64,000 nucleotides of DNA from Aeriscardovia aeriphila (lineage in GTDB: Bacteria > Actinomycetota > Actinomycetes > Actinomycetales > Bifidobacteriaceae). Under the pieces are notes generated by a model. That model worked only from the letters and a program-made list of their open reading frames with translations, was not told the DNA's origin and did not search any database. The position numbers were made by a program, and so were the translations under genes. Positions 1 through 8,930 of the stretch are shown here, in pieces. Each line of letters begins with the position of its first letter. Positions within the stretch are counted from its first letter, which is position 1. The DNA is taken from the NCBI RefSeq assembly GCF_002259595.1, contig NZ_MWWU01000002.1:248001-312000 (forward strand). The letters run 5' to 3'.

Positions 1-1
1 G

Positions 2-1741
2 GGTGCGCTCCTGCTGGCTACTGGCATTGTGTTTACTGGTGATGTGGCGATGCTGATGGTGTGGCTGATGCTTCCGGCCACTCTGTACTCGCTGTTGCGC
101 GCGATTGGCTTCTATGCGGTTGACCAGCCGAAGAAGGCTCACTCTTCTGTTCAGTTCGCTGCTATTGCTGGGCTTTGTGGTGCGGCAGCCGTTCTTGCTC
201 AGCCGCAGCTTTTGCTGGTCTTCCTTTTGTTGGTGCTGGTGTTCTTGGTTTTGGCTCGCTCGCATCGCTTGATGGTGTTGCTTCTGCCGCTGCCTGCTGT
301 GGTGATGAGTGCGCCGACGTGGTTGAGCGCGTTTGACCTGGCTGAGCTGACTGGCTTGTCCTCGCAGCAGCTTCCCCTCTCGAGTAGTTTTGCTCAGTTG
401 TTTGGCTCGGCACTTTTGCCGTACACGCACACTCAGCTTTTTGCTCACCCTCCTGTTGCGCTGTTCACCGTTATGGATGGCTTTGCTGCCGGTTTGGGTT
501 CGGCTTCCTCGTGGTCGGCATTTCTCAAGATTGTCATTGCGCTTGTTGCCATTCTTTCCTGCATTGTGCTTGCCATGGCGGTGATCTCGCTGTTTGTTAC
601 GCGCTCTTTGCGCCTGTCTCGCTTGTCGTGGATGCTCATGCTGTTGGGCTCGGCTCTTGCCGCTTTTTCTGCAACGCAGACGATTGGTGTGACGACGGAT
701 GTTTTGGCTCTTCAGCGCGCAGGCTCTGGTTCCGTTTCGCCGTTTGTTCAAGGCTCGGTTCTCCCAGGATTATCAGTGCTGCTTTTAGGCCTGGTGTTGG
801 CTGCAATCTGTGTGGCGGGTGTTCGCGATCACACGTTTGTGGGTTTGCTGGAAGTGGATACTGCTACGGGTGACGAGGTGGATGTTTCCTCTCATGCGGG
901 TGTTTCTTCGGTGGCTTCTCGCGCTTCTGTTTTGCCGCGGCATGTTCTTGCTCCTGACCTTTTGAAGCAGATGAGTTTGACGCAGTCGGAACTTTCCGCT
1001 CGTTACGCGTCTACTGTTGAGGATGCTCGCCGCAAGCAGCGTCCTGTTCGCATTCTCCACTCCCTGATTTCCACTGTGTTGGTGGTGACGGCGCTGAGTT
1101 TGACGCTGGTTTCGGCTGTTCAGGCTGGCATGCTGAACAAGGTGAGCACGACGGGTTCTCTGCTTCCTTTGGTGGGTGTGGCTGATTTGCAGGAGCATCC
1201 TCGCCAGCGTGTGTTGGTTTTGCGTGTGGCTGATGAGTCGAGTGTGCAATACACGGTGATGTCTTCTGCTGCAGGCGATGTGCTTGACCGTAATGTGAAT
1301 GCGGATGTTATTGCTGCGCATCGCAGCAATGCTGAGCAGGAGAAGCTGAATTCTTTGGCTGCTAATCTCTTGTCAGAAAATGCTCCTCAGGCTTTGGCGC
1401 AGTTGGAGAAGCTGGGCTTTATCGGCATTTTCGTGGTGCCGTCGCATTCTACGGATGCGGGCGTGGTGCAGGCGCATGCCATGTTGGCTTCTCATGTTGC
1501 TGGTTCGGATCAGAGCAATACGGTGGTCAATAATCAGGCTGGCTTGTATGTGCGTTTGCTTTCTTCGACGACGCAGAGTGTGGATGGTGCGCAAAGCTTC
1601 AATACTGTTGAGGTTCCTGTCGGGGGTGAGGTGCGTGCCTCGCGTTCGCCTTTGCGCATTGTGTGGCTGATTGCGATTGCTGTTCTTGTTGTGGTGTGGC
1701 TGTTGTTGGCGCTTCCGAAGCGTCGTTCGGTGAAGGAGTGA
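2..1741 (+). CDS. Large membrane protein, 5' end cut by window; probable glycosyltransferase C-terminal part
   Basis: The frame is open from base 2, so the true start lies outside the window and 579 residues are visible. The visible part has several hydrophobic stretches in the first 270 residues, a second membrane segment near residue 355, a Ser/Ala-rich probably extracytoplasmic domain, and a last hydrophobic helix followed by a short Lys/Arg tail. No catalytic domain is visible. The call rests on gene order: in many actinobacteria a large family-2 glycosyltransferase with a multi-pass C-terminus precedes a DUF5719 protein and a metallopeptidase-like gene, as here. The next gene starts one base after the stop, so the two are probably cotranscribed. 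An unrelated polytopic membrane protein is possible. Confidence 0.5.
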   Translation, partial: GALLLATGIVFTGDVAMLMVWLMLPATLYSLLRAIGFYAVDQPKKAHSSVQFAAIAGLCGAAAVLAQPQLLLVFLLLVLVFLVLARSHRLMVLLLPLPAVVMSAPTWLSAFDLAELTGLSSQQLPLSSSFAQLFGSALLPYTHTQLFAHPPVALFTVMDGFAAGLGSASSWSAFLKIVIALVAILSCIVLAMAVISLFVTRSLRLSRLSWMLMLLGSALAAFSATQTIGVTTDVLALQRAGSGSVSPFVQGSVLPGLSVLLLGLVLAAICVAGVRDHTFVGLLEVDTATGDEVDVSSHAGVSSVASRASVLPRHVLAPDLLKQMSLTQSELSARYASTVEDARRKQRPVRILHSLISTVLVVTALSLTLVSAVQAGMLNKVSTTGSLLPLVGVADLQEHPRQRVLVLRVADESSVQYTVMSSAAGDVLDRNVNADVIAAHRSNAEQEKLNSLAANLLSENAPQALAQLEKLGFIGIFVVPSHSTDAGVVQAHAMLASHVAGSDQSNTVVNNQAGLYVRLLSSTTQSVDGAQSFNTVEVPVGGEVRASRSPLRIVWLIAIAVLVVVWLLLALPKRRSVKE

Positions 1742-1742
1742 T

Positions 1743-3269
1743 ATGAGGGCTGTAACTCGTCGTATTATCACCGTCAGTTCTGCTGTCGTGCTGTTGGCTG
1801 CAGGCATTGGTGCGTGTGTTTTGCCTACGTCTCCTCTTCACGTGGGGGATGCTTCTGCGGTGACGAAGTCGCATTTTCAGAATGTTGCTCCGAGCCAGTC
1901 GTCGTGTTGGTTGCCTTCCGGGGTGGGGCTTGCTGATTCGGTGAGCTATGGTGATCAGGAGTTTTCTGCTTCGAATGGCAACTTGGCGGTCAGTTCTGCT
2001 GCTGCTGCTTTTGGTGCGGTGGCTTCTACTCAGTCGTCTGCTTTGGATTCAACGGATTTGAAGGATTGGGCTTCTGCTGAGTTTGGTGCTTCTACGGGTG
2101 AGCTTGCTGAGCGTGTGATGCATTCGGATTTGAGTTCGGCGACGACTGGTACTGGTTTGAGTACGTCGACTGTTTCGCAGGCTTCTACAGGTGATGTTCA
2201 AGGATTATCAGCGACGAGTTGCGTGTCTGCTCGCCGTGATTTCACTTTCTTGGTTCCTTCGACTCAGCGGGGGCATAACGAGATTGTTGAAGTGGTGAAC
2301 CCGAGTGGTAAGCCGACGGCGATTAGTGTGGATTTGTGGACGGAGAAGGGTGAGTCTGCTTCTCAGACGTCTTCTCGTATTTCTGTTGCTCCGCGTTCTC
2401 TGGCTCGTATTGATTTGTCTGCTGCTGCGGGCCGTCATGATGCTCTTCGTGTGCGTTTGTCGAGTTCGGTGGCATCGGTGTATGCGTATGTGAAGTCGCA
2501 GGCTTCTCAAAAGCTCGCTTCGCAGGGTGTGGATTATATTTCGCAACCGAGTGTGGCTTCTTCTCGCCTTGCTATTGCTGGTGTGCGCGAGGGGCTTGCT
2601 ACTTCGCTGGTGCTGTATTCACCTCTTCAGCAGCGTATTCATATTTCTTGGCTTGCTCAGGGTAAGCCTGCTGCTCAGGCTGATTCGGTAACGCTGGGTG
2701 CTGAGCATGTAACTGTGATCGACTTGAAGAATGCTCCTGCCGGGGTTTCTGGACTTCTTGTTTCCACTGATGCACAGAGTTCCAAGGCCACTCAAGCTGT
2801 GGTGGAAGCGATGGCTGTGCAGAGCGTGTCCAGCTCGGGTAATCAGCAAGATTACGTTCCTCTTCCTGCTCAGCTTCCTGTGACTTCTGCGGCGAGTGTG
2901 CGTGTTGATAATCTGAACTCTCGTTTTAGCTTGGCTAATTCTTCTGATTCTGCTGTAACTGTCACGCTGGCTCAGTTTGATGACAAGCATCAGCAGGTGA
3001 AGAGTGATACGGTGAGCATTCCTGCTCTGTCTTCACGGCTGATGGATGATAAGTGGCTTCAAAGCTCTACTCGTTCCGTGGTGCTCACTCAGCAGCTGGA
3101 TAAGAAGCAGCCTCAGGCGGGTGTGACTTTCACTCAACAGGTGACGTCTCCTGCGCTGGATTCTGCACATGTGGCTGGTATTGCTGCTTTGTTGTCGACG
3201 AGTTTGGTTCCTGTTTCTCAGAAGGTGACTGTGGTGAGGAGCCCTGCTGCAGCCTCACTCACGCGCTAA
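1743..3269 (+). CDS. DUF5719-family secreted or membrane-anchored protein
   Basis: A 508-residue protein with one N-terminal hydrophobic segment (about residues 8-27, ending AAGIGAC) and a long Ser/Thr/Ala/Val-rich remainder without further membrane segments. It is likely exported and anchored by the N-terminus. The start is supported by GAAGGAG a few bases upstream, which overlaps the end of the preceding gene. Length, composition and position after a large membrane protein match the actinobacterial DUF5719 family, whose function is unknown. Strings such as VVEVVNPSGKPT suggest beta-sandwich repeats. Codon choice is T-rich (GCT, TCT), like the gene before it. Confidence 0.6.
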   Translation: MRAVTRRIITVSSAVVLLAAGIGACVLPTSPLHVGDASAVTKSHFQNVAPSQSSCWLPSGVGLADSVSYGDQEFSASNGNLAVSSAAAAFGAVASTQSSALDSTDLKDWASAEFGASTGELAERVMHSDLSSATTGTGLSTSTVSQASTGDVQGLSATSCVSARRDFTFLVPSTQRGHNEIVEVVNPSGKPTAISVDLWTEKGESASQTSSRISVAPRSLARIDLSAAAGRHDALRVRLSSSVASVYAYVKSQASQKLASQGVDYISQPSVASSRLAIAGVREGLATSLVLYSPLQQRIHISWLAQGKPAAQADSVTLGAEHVTVIDLKNAPAGVSGLLVSTDAQSSKATQAVVEAMAVQSVSSSGNQQDYVPLPAQLPVTSAASVRVDNLNSRFSLANSSDSAVTVTLAQFDDKHQQVKSDTVSIPALSSRLMDDKWLQSSTRSVVLTQQLDKKQPQAGVTFTQQVTSPALDSAHVAGIAALLSTSLVPVSQKVTVVRSPAAASLTR

Positions 3270-3362
3270 CCTTTTCTCCCTCAAATGTGCGGCTTGACTC
3301 GTTGCTGCTTGTGCTCGCTCTTGTGTGAGCGTGCCTATTAGCTCTTGTGTGAGCGGTTGTGT

Positions 3363-3797
3363 TTAGCGCCAGTCTCCGGTGTAACCAGGGTCGATTTCTT
3401 CGGGGCTCATGCCGCTGAGCTCGGAAATTCTTTTGACCAGTTCGTCGCGAATCATCATCTGCAAATCATGCTTGTCAATAGCGCGGTTGAGCAGTGGCCT
3501 GCGAAACAGCATGATGCGTGCAGGTTTTCCATGTTCTGCCGGGTAGGCGAGTGACCGCAGTGCCTGCTGATCTTCCCACGGCAGGGGATCGGTGGGAGCA
3601 ATGTCAGTGACAGCGAACTGGATGGAGTTGATCATATCCGGCCATGCGGTGCGCAGGCGCTTGAGTTGACCGACGGCGAGCGCATCAAAGATGGCGGAGC
3701 GCTTGCGATATTGTGGTCGCCAGATTCCGGTGAGAACTCCGCGTTCTCCGCGTCCGTGCCGGTCACGGTAAATGGGTCGTTCCCATGCTTCACTCAT
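3363..3797 (-). CDS. Metallopeptidase-like (DUF1025/zincin-like) protein without HExxH
   Basis: A 144-residue protein starting MSEAWERP; the ATG has GGAG seven bases upstream, so the longer in-frame ORF is not used. The N-terminal RDRHGRGERG, the central GKPARIMLFRRP and the C-terminal EEIDPGY are features I recognise from the actinobacterial metallopeptidase family protein. In proteobacterial DUF1025 relatives the C-terminal region holds a zinc-binding HExGH; here the equivalent stretch is RDELVKRISELSG, with no His pair, so protease activity is doubtful. It is divergent from comF and convergent with the DUF5719 gene. Confidence 0.6.
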   Translation of the reverse strand: MSEAWERPIYRDRHGRGERGVLTGIWRPQYRKRSAIFDALAVGQLKRLRTAWPDMINSIQFAVTDIAPTDPLPWEDQQALRSLAYPAEHGKPARIMLFRRPLLNRAIDKHDLQMMIRDELVKRISELSGMSPEEIDPGYTGDWR

Positions 3798-3874
3798 CGT
3801 TACGCTCCTGCTTTCGTTTTCCACATTCACTCTAGAAGGATGCCTCAACGTCATTTTCGTGGTGTGCTCGACCT

Positions 3875-4645
3875 ATGACGTATTCACTTCTTCGCGAGAT
3901 TGACTACTTGCTCGCACCTCGAGGCTGTGCAGGCTGTTTACAACCTGACTGCGTGCTGTGCCATACCTGCCAGCAGCAGTTGGATAGGTGGGTTGAGCGT
4001 GATTTTCCCTCTTCACTTATTTGCTTAGGAGCGCTCTTCTCCTGTGCTCGCTATCAGGGACCTGTTCGCCACGCCATCCTCACGTGGAAGGATCATGGCG
4101 ATAGGGAAGTGACGCAGTATTTTGCTTCTGCGTTAGCGCGGCTTATTCTTCGTACTCTTCGCGTCACTGGAGTTTCGCCTGATAACCCTCTTGTGTTGAT
4201 TCCTGCTCCGAGTTCTCGCTCTTCTCTTCGCGAGCGCGGATGGTACCCGATGCGTGAGCTCTGTACTCAGCTTGCTGCTCTCCTTTCCTCTTATGGTTTT
4301 CATGTTCACGTGTGTTGCGCTCTTCACCAGAAGAGGGGCTCGCATAAGTCAGTGACGGGTAGTGTGAGGCAGCGGCAATCAAAGTCGCGAACCTATCAGA
4401 TTAATCGGCGTCAGCTGCAGTTCCTGTTTGACGCGCAGGCATTGTGCTCGCCGTCTTTGTCGTTGTCGTCATCGTCGTCACCATCTTCTGGATCTTCTTC
4501 ACAGTCTTTATCGCGGTCTCCTTTCGTCATGGTGATTGATGATATTTGCACTACAGGGTCTACGGTGGTGGGCTGTATTCGCAGCCTTCGCCAAGCTGGC
4601 GTCCCTGTGCATGCGGCTTTCACGCTGGCCTCAGTGTCGGGCTAG
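3875..4645 (+). CDS. comF: ComF family phosphoribosyltransferase-like protein
   Basis: A 256-residue protein. The N-terminus has CAGC and CVLCHTC, a four-cysteine zinc site typical of ComF. The centre has LVLIPAPSSRSSLRERGWYP, and the C-terminus carries the PRPP-binding signature VIDDICTTGST, preceded by a Ser-rich insertion (about residues 193-215) that is probably a flexible loop. ComF is needed for DNA transformation in Bacillus and Haemophilus; in actinobacteria it is widespread and its role is less clear. No strong ribosome binding site is visible before the ATG. The stop codon shares the palindrome CTAG (4642-4645) with the stop of the convergent umuC gene. Confidence 0.85.
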   Translation: MTYSLLREIDYLLAPRGCAGCLQPDCVLCHTCQQQLDRWVERDFPSSLICLGALFSCARYQGPVRHAILTWKDHGDREVTQYFASALARLILRTLRVTGVSPDNPLVLIPAPSSRSSLRERGWYPMRELCTQLAALLSSYGFHVHVCCALHQKRGSHKSVTGSVRQRQSKSRTYQINRRQLQFLFDAQALCSPSLSLSSSSSPSSGSSSQSLSRSPFVMVIDDICTTGSTVVGCIRSLRQAGVPVHAAFTLASVSG

Positions 4646-6183
4646 TTCGCTTTAACGACCATCATCTCATCCCAGCGAGTAGTACTGCGAGAAGAGAGCA
4701 TGGCGCGCTTCATATTCCAGCTCGCACCTACTTCCTCTTTAGCTCGGCCAGTTCCTCGCACACCGCCATAACCGATGCCAATGCTGTGGTCACCATAACG
4801 ACGGTTGATGGAGTCGAGCAGCTGGCCAATGTGGGAATCATCACGTTGAGCTTTGAACTGTTCGAAGGGGTGATATTCGCTCGAGGGGATGAGCCCGGAG
4901 AGGAGCACTCCTGCGCGAATGAAACGAGTGGACGGGTCAATTGCAGGCAGAAGCTCATGGGTGATGAACTTCACAATATAGAGAGGATCATCAGAAGGAG
5001 TAGGCAAGGTGCGAATGGTGAGGGGAAGAGGAACTCCTCCTTCATCAGGGTTGTAGGGCGAAATGCCGGCGAAAATTCCCACGCTGGTAGCGAGGCCATT
5101 CTGTCGGCGTAAACGACGGCAAGCATCTTGTGTGTAGACGCTGAAAGCCTGACAGAGAGTATCACGACCAGTGATGGGATGACCGAACATGCGCGAGCAT
5201 AGAATTTGATCTTTTCGAGCACCGGTTGTGGCACTGACTTCATCTTCAATGCAAGCGATACCGCGCAATTCCAACACTGTTCGCTGTAAGAGCACAGAGA
5301 AGCGATGGCGAATAGCATTCGGGTCTTGCTGGGAGAGGTCCCACGCGCTGATAATGCCCATACTGCTCAGCTTGCGAGTGAGACGATGGCCAACTCCCCA
5401 CACTTCGTCAATGGGAACGCTTTGTAAAAGCCTGCGTTGAGAATCAGCATCAAACTGATCCCAGGTACCGATATGCGCCGTGCCATTGCCATGCTTCACC
5501 CAGTGGTTCACTATTTTGGCGAGAGTTTTTGTCGGTGCAATGCCAATGGAGAGGGGAATCCCCACACCTTGCCACACGGCTTGGCGCATGCGGTGAGTTT
5601 GAAGAAGAGCATCGTGCAAGGGCAGGCGCGTTTCGAGGAAGCATTCGTCGATGGAATACACCTCTTGGTGTTCGAAGAACTCGTGCATGACGTTCATCAT
5701 GCGAGCAGAAATACTGCCGTACAGCTCGTAATTGGAACTGCGAGCAACAGCACCATGTTCGAAGGCTGTCTCTCTGATTTGAAACCAGGGGACGCCTTGA
5801 GGAATATACGGTTTAGCCTCTGCTGTGCGCGTGACAACACAGCCGTCGTTATTGGAGAGCACGAGAACAGGCTTGTGCGCGAGCTCAGGGTGGAAAACGC
5901 GCTCGCAGGAGGCGTAGAAGCTATCAGCGTCGGCAAGAATATAACGGCGAGTGCTTGTAGAGAACACAGCACCATTGATGTTCACTGTGTTGTTCTGCTC
6001 AACCAGAGCAGGAATGCTGCTACTCTCCGGGGCTGCACCTGTTGCAGAAGCTGGGCGTCGCTCGGTGATGCGCTGCTCGCCGGGTCGTTGCTGGGTGGCG
6101 CACTGCTCGTGAGTACGGGAAGAGGAAAGCAGGGGAGAGCTTTCCCACGTGTGTACCGTGCCAAAAGTCATGCTGGTCGCCAT
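4642..6183 (-). CDS. umuC: UmuC-like Y-family DNA polymerase
   Basis: Translesion polymerase subunit, expected to work with processed UmuD at damaged DNA. The polymerase core begins near residue 80 with DADSFYASCE, whose first Asp and last Glu are metal-site positions, and continues with NNDGCVVTRTAEAK and SIDECFLE, which holds the catalytic Asp-Glu pair. Downstream are GIAPTKTLAKI and a C-terminal little-finger region. At 513 residues it is longer than the usual 420-430 because of a poorly conserved Ser/Thr/Ala-rich extension before the core. The start has AAAGGA six bases upstream and overlaps the 3' end of umuD by 16 bases, so translation is probably coupled. Confidence 0.9.
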   Translation of the reverse strand: MATSMTFGTVHTWESSPLLSSSRTHEQCATQQRPGEQRITERRPASATGAAPESSSIPALVEQNNTVNINGAVFSTSTRRYILADADSFYASCERVFHPELAHKPVLVLSNNDGCVVTRTAEAKPYIPQGVPWFQIRETAFEHGAVARSSNYELYGSISARMMNVMHEFFEHQEVYSIDECFLETRLPLHDALLQTHRMRQAVWQGVGIPLSIGIAPTKTLAKIVNHWVKHGNGTAHIGTWDQFDADSQRRLLQSVPIDEVWGVGHRLTRKLSSMGIISAWDLSQQDPNAIRHRFSVLLQRTVLELRGIACIEDEVSATTGARKDQILCSRMFGHPITGRDTLCQAFSVYTQDACRRLRRQNGLATSVGIFAGISPYNPDEGGVPLPLTIRTLPTPSDDPLYIVKFITHELLPAIDPSTRFIRAGVLLSGLIPSSEYHPFEQFKAQRDDSHIGQLLDSINRRYGDHSIGIGYGGVRGTGRAKEEVGASWNMKRAMLSSRSTTRWDEMMVVKAN

Positions 6184-6653
6184 GAGGAATCCTTTCGAGA
6201 CAAGAAGTGATAGTTGCCAATAACCACTCCCCAGATCAGAAAATCTTGAAGATCACTGATGGCAATATTGGGGTATCGCGGGTTCTCCGGGTGTAAGTAG
6301 GGCGGAACTCCAGGTTGGGCGATGAGGCGTTTGACGGTGAGTTCACCATCCAAAGCGGCGATAACAATGTCAGAATCTTCCGCATCTAAGGCGCGGTCAA
6401 CGAGGAGAAGGTCGCCGTCGAAAATACCTGCTCCTTGCATGGAATCTCCTGCGACGCGCACAGCATAGGTTGTGGCAGGGTGGGTGATGATGTTCTCGTC
6501 AAAGGAGAAGTCAGAGAAAAAATAATCCTGAGCAACGGAGGGGAAACCTGCATGAACGGCTTCCAGTGCTTCGGGTATCGGCCGTGGCGCGCGATGCAGC
6601 GAAGTAATAGAGAGGACATGCGTTTCTTCAGGTGAACTACTGTGCTTGTTCAT
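6168..6653 (-). CDS. umuD: UmuD-like self-cleaving S24 peptidase
   Basis: A 161-residue LexA/UmuD-type protein. Ser71 in GDSMQGAGI and Lys108 in ELTVKRL form the Ser-Lys dyad. AGFPS around residues 35-39 matches the UmuD self-cleavage site (usually CGFPS), so RecA-stimulated autocleavage between Ala35 and Gly36 is expected. The start is set at MNKHSSS, which has AAAGGAG six bases upstream; a longer ORF reading through the SOS box is rejected. It lies directly upstream of umuC and overlaps it. The SOS box just before it implies induction by DNA damage. Confidence 0.9.
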   Translation of the reverse strand: MNKHSSSPEETHVLSITSLHRAPRPIPEALEAVHAGFPSVAQDYFFSDFSFDENIITHPATTYAVRVAGDSMQGAGIFDGDLLLVDRALDAEDSDIVIAALDGELTVKRLIAQPGVPPYLHPENPRYPNIAISDLQDFLIWGVVIGNYHFLSRKDSSWRPA

Positions 6654-6678
6654 ATCGGCTCCTTTCTCACTCGAACTT

Positions 6679-6692
6679 CGAACATTTGTTCT
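6679..6692 (-). promoter_or_regulatory. LexA (SOS) box of umuDC
   Basis: The bases CGAACATTTGTTCT, inside TCGAACATTTGTTCTA, match the actinobacterial LexA operator pattern CGAAC-N4-GTTC. The box lies about 25 bases before the umuD start. On the minus strand a TATAGA-like -10 element abuts it, so bound LexA would block RNA polymerase. Confidence 0.75.
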
Positions 6693-6764
6693 ATATCTGA
6701 TTTTTCTCACGTCGTGCGACAAGTGAAAACGAGTGGTGAGCAGGTAGCCTGAGGAGGACTAACT

Positions 6765-6813
6765 ATGAAAAAGCGCGGAATGACAGCCTTTTGAGGAGGC
6801 CATCACCCGCGCT
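6765..6813 (-). terminator. Terminator after the histidine kinase gene
   Basis: On the minus strand AGCGCGG (6813-6807) pairs with CCGCGCT (6778-6772), enclosing a smaller GGC/GCC stem, and is followed by a T-run. A copy of the TGATAATC motif abuts the outer end of the stem at 6813. Confidence 0.65.
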
Positions 6814-6837
6814 GATAATCTTTGGAAATTAAAATTC

Positions 6838-8094
6838 CTACGCAACTTTTTCGGAGGTATCGTTTTCCTGGTGAATGCGAGGCAAACGAATTTCAAAATT
6901 CGCTCCACGAGGATCATCAACGACACGTACACTACCACCATGAAGGCGAGCAGCCCAGCGAGCAATAGACAAACCTAAGCCCGTACCGCCCGATGAGGTT
7001 CCTGGCCGGTGTTCTCCCTGAGCGAAACGCCTAAAGATGGTCTCGCGCTGAGCAGGGTCAATATATGAGCCAAAGTTCACCACATTAGTGACAATCTCAT
7101 CGCCACGCGCCTCATAATGCGTGTCAATCAAAATATGCGTGTCATCAGGAGAGTGCTTCAACGCATTGTTAATGATATTGGTGAAAAGCTGGCTCAAACG
7201 TTGACGATCGCCCTCAATATCGAGATCCGGCGGCACATGCATCTCAATTTCGTGGTTATGCGAGGCGTCGGCAATCTCCAAAGGCTCGACCACCTCGTCC
7301 AAAAAATCGGCCATCGAGAAGGTCTGCACGTCCAAGCTGGCAGCACCCGCCTCCATGCGCGACAAATCCAAAAGGAAGGCAATGAGGTCAGAAAGGCGGT
7401 GAGTTTGCGTGACGATGACCTCAAGATTAGCAGGGCTCGCCTCAACAACACCGTCAGCCATATTCTCCGCCTGCGCTTGCATCACTGCCACCGGAGTGCG
7501 CAACTCATGAGAAACGTTGGCAATCATGTCCTTACGCATCTGGTCCGCATGCTCCAGCTCTTCGCTCATACGGTTGAAACTGATGGCAAGCTCACCCACT
7601 TCATCGGTGCTCGTCGGCTCAACACGAGTGTGATAGTTGCCTTGAGCCATATTCTCTGCAGCATCGCGAATTTGAGTGAGAGAGTACGTGAGGTAACGGG
7701 CAAAATAATGGCCGATGACAGCGAAAACGATCATCACGATCGGCAGGGAAATCCAGCCTGATAATCCTATGCGGCTCATCACCCAAGCAATGCAGAAGCT
7801 GATAGTTGCCGTAGAAACGAGCAAAAGCAAGATTTTGGCAGCCAAAGTAGTGTGCATAGGAAGCCACTCGTTGCGATGAGCACGGTTGAGCTCGGCCTGG
7901 TAGATGCGCGTAGAATGCTGGCTTTTTGCGAGTCTGCGGTAACGCACCTTCATGCCTCGACGAGGACGAGAGGAGGGCTTGCGAGCGCTGCGAGGGCTGG
8001 TGCCAGCAGAAGCAGGGGAGGGAGCGGAAGAATGATGGTGGTGCGCGCGCGGCAAGTTTTCTTGGGTAATGGGCTCGTCAAAAGGTTCTTTCAT
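6838..8094 (-). CDS. Sensor histidine kinase (HAMP, HisKA, HATPase)
   Basis: A 418-residue kinase starting MKEPFDEP. A charged, His-containing cytoplasmic N-terminus (residues 1-80) is followed by two membrane helices (about 84-107 and 113-133) separated by only a few residues, so almost nothing faces outward and sensing is probably in the membrane or inside the cell. Next come a HAMP domain, the phospho-acceptor His196 in NVSHELRTP, and an ATPase domain with NNALKH and GTGLGLSIA. The partner regulator lies just upstream, but a terminator separates them. The signal is unknown. The short loop between the helices contains one copy of the TGATAATC motif, read as GGA TTA TCA. Confidence 0.9.
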   Translation of the reverse strand: MKEPFDEPITQENLPRAHHHHSSAPSPASAGTSPRSARKPSSRPRRGMKVRYRRLAKSQHSTRIYQAELNRAHRNEWLPMHTTLAAKILLLLVSTATISFCIAWVMSRIGLSGWISLPIVMIVFAVIGHYFARYLTYSLTQIRDAAENMAQGNYHTRVEPTSTDEVGELAISFNRMSEELEHADQMRKDMIANVSHELRTPVAVMQAQAENMADGVVEASPANLEVIVTQTHRLSDLIAFLLDLSRMEAGAASLDVQTFSMADFLDEVVEPLEIADASHNHEIEMHVPPDLDIEGDRQRLSQLFTNIINNALKHSPDDTHILIDTHYEARGDEIVTNVVNFGSYIDPAQRETIFRRFAQGEHRPGTSSGGTGLGLSIARWAARLHGGSVRVVDDPRGANFEIRLPRIHQENDTSEKVA

Positions 8095-8137
8095 AGCTGC
8101 CTCGATGCGAAACGGATAAGCGGAAAGGGAAAAGTAA

Positions 8138-8169
8138 AGAAAAAAGAATGCCCCGCCAAACAGCGGGGC
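8138..8169 (-). terminator. Hairpin with T-run between response regulator and kinase
   Basis: On the minus strand GCCCCGC pairs with GCGGGGC around a six-base loop, followed by ATTCTTTTTTC. It is a textbook intrinsic terminator or attenuator between two genes that normally share one transcript. Confidence 0.75.
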
Positions 8170-8178
8170 AATCACACA

Positions 8179-8916
8179 TCAGGCTTGAGGTTCAGAAGTT
8201 GGCGGCTCGAAAGCGTACCCCACACCATGAACGGTACGAATCAGAGAAGCGCCGAGCTTATGACGCAAAGCCTTCACATGAGAATCAACAGTGCGCGTGC
8301 CAGAAGCATCCACCCAATCCCACACATCCTCAAGCAGCCTCTCACGGCTCAACACCGTACGAGGACGGCGAGCCAGAGTAGCCAAGAGATCAAACTCGGT
8401 AGGGGTGAGATGGATGAACTCACCATCTTGCTTGACTTGGCGCTGAGCTGGATCAATCACCAAAGAGCCGAAGTCCAGAATCTTCTCATTCTGAGAGTTC
8501 TGAGCAATGACCTTGGCTCGTTCCACACGACGAAGCAGTGCCTTGCAGCGGGCAATCAGTTCGCGCATAGAGAAAGGCTTGGTCATGTAATCATCGGCAC
8601 CAGCTGCCAAACCAGTCACCTTATCTTGCTCATCATCACGAGCCGTCAGCATCAGAACAGGAACCATGCGCTGAGAAACGATCTTGCGCGTGGCTGTCAA
8701 ACCGTCCATGACGGGGAGCATGACGTCCATGATAATCAGATCGGGCTTGAGCTGAGCCGCTGCAATAACAGCATTCTGGCCATCGCCTACCACGCGCGCA
8801 TTCCAGCCTTCGCTCGAAAGGCGCTGGGCAATAGCAGTAGCCAAGGTCGGCTCATCCTCCACTACCAAGATAGTTGGCGGCTCCTGATTAACAGCAGTCA
8901 GTGAGGAATCCAACAT
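8179..8916 (-). CDS. OmpR-family response regulator
   Basis: A 245-residue two-domain regulator. The receiver domain shows the acidic pair in VVEDEP, phospho-acceptor Asp64 in IIMDVMLP, and Lys in TKPFSM. The C-terminal half is a winged helix with LTPTEFDLLATLA, typical of OmpR/PhoB DNA-binding domains. The start has GGGAGA upstream. The adjacent kinase makes it a two-component system, though the terminator between them suggests the two are not made in equal amounts. Targets are unknown; glgB lies upstream in the same direction with only 14 bases between the genes, so glgB and this gene may share a transcript. Confidence 0.9.
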   Translation of the reverse strand: MLDSSLTAVNQEPPTILVVEDEPTLATAIAQRLSSEGWNARVVGDGQNAVIAAAQLKPDLIIMDVMLPVMDGLTATRKIVSQRMVPVLMLTARDDEQDKVTGLAAGADDYMTKPFSMRELIARCKALLRRVERAKVIAQNSQNEKILDFGSLVIDPAQRQVKQDGEFIHLTPTEFDLLATLARRPRTVLSRERLLEDVWDWVDASGTRTVDSHVKALRHKLGASLIRTVHGVGYAFEPPTSEPQA

Positions 8917-8930
8917 GATTCTCCCTTCGC

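Noticed and set aside
3316-3356. Direct repeat GCTCTTGTGTGAGCG twice, about 26 bases apart
   Set aside because: A short local duplication after the DUF5719 gene, with no sign of mobility or function.
6654-6722. N-terminal extension of UmuD from an upstream ATG
   Set aside because: The extension would be encoded across the SOS box, and the downstream ATG has an ideal ribosome binding site.
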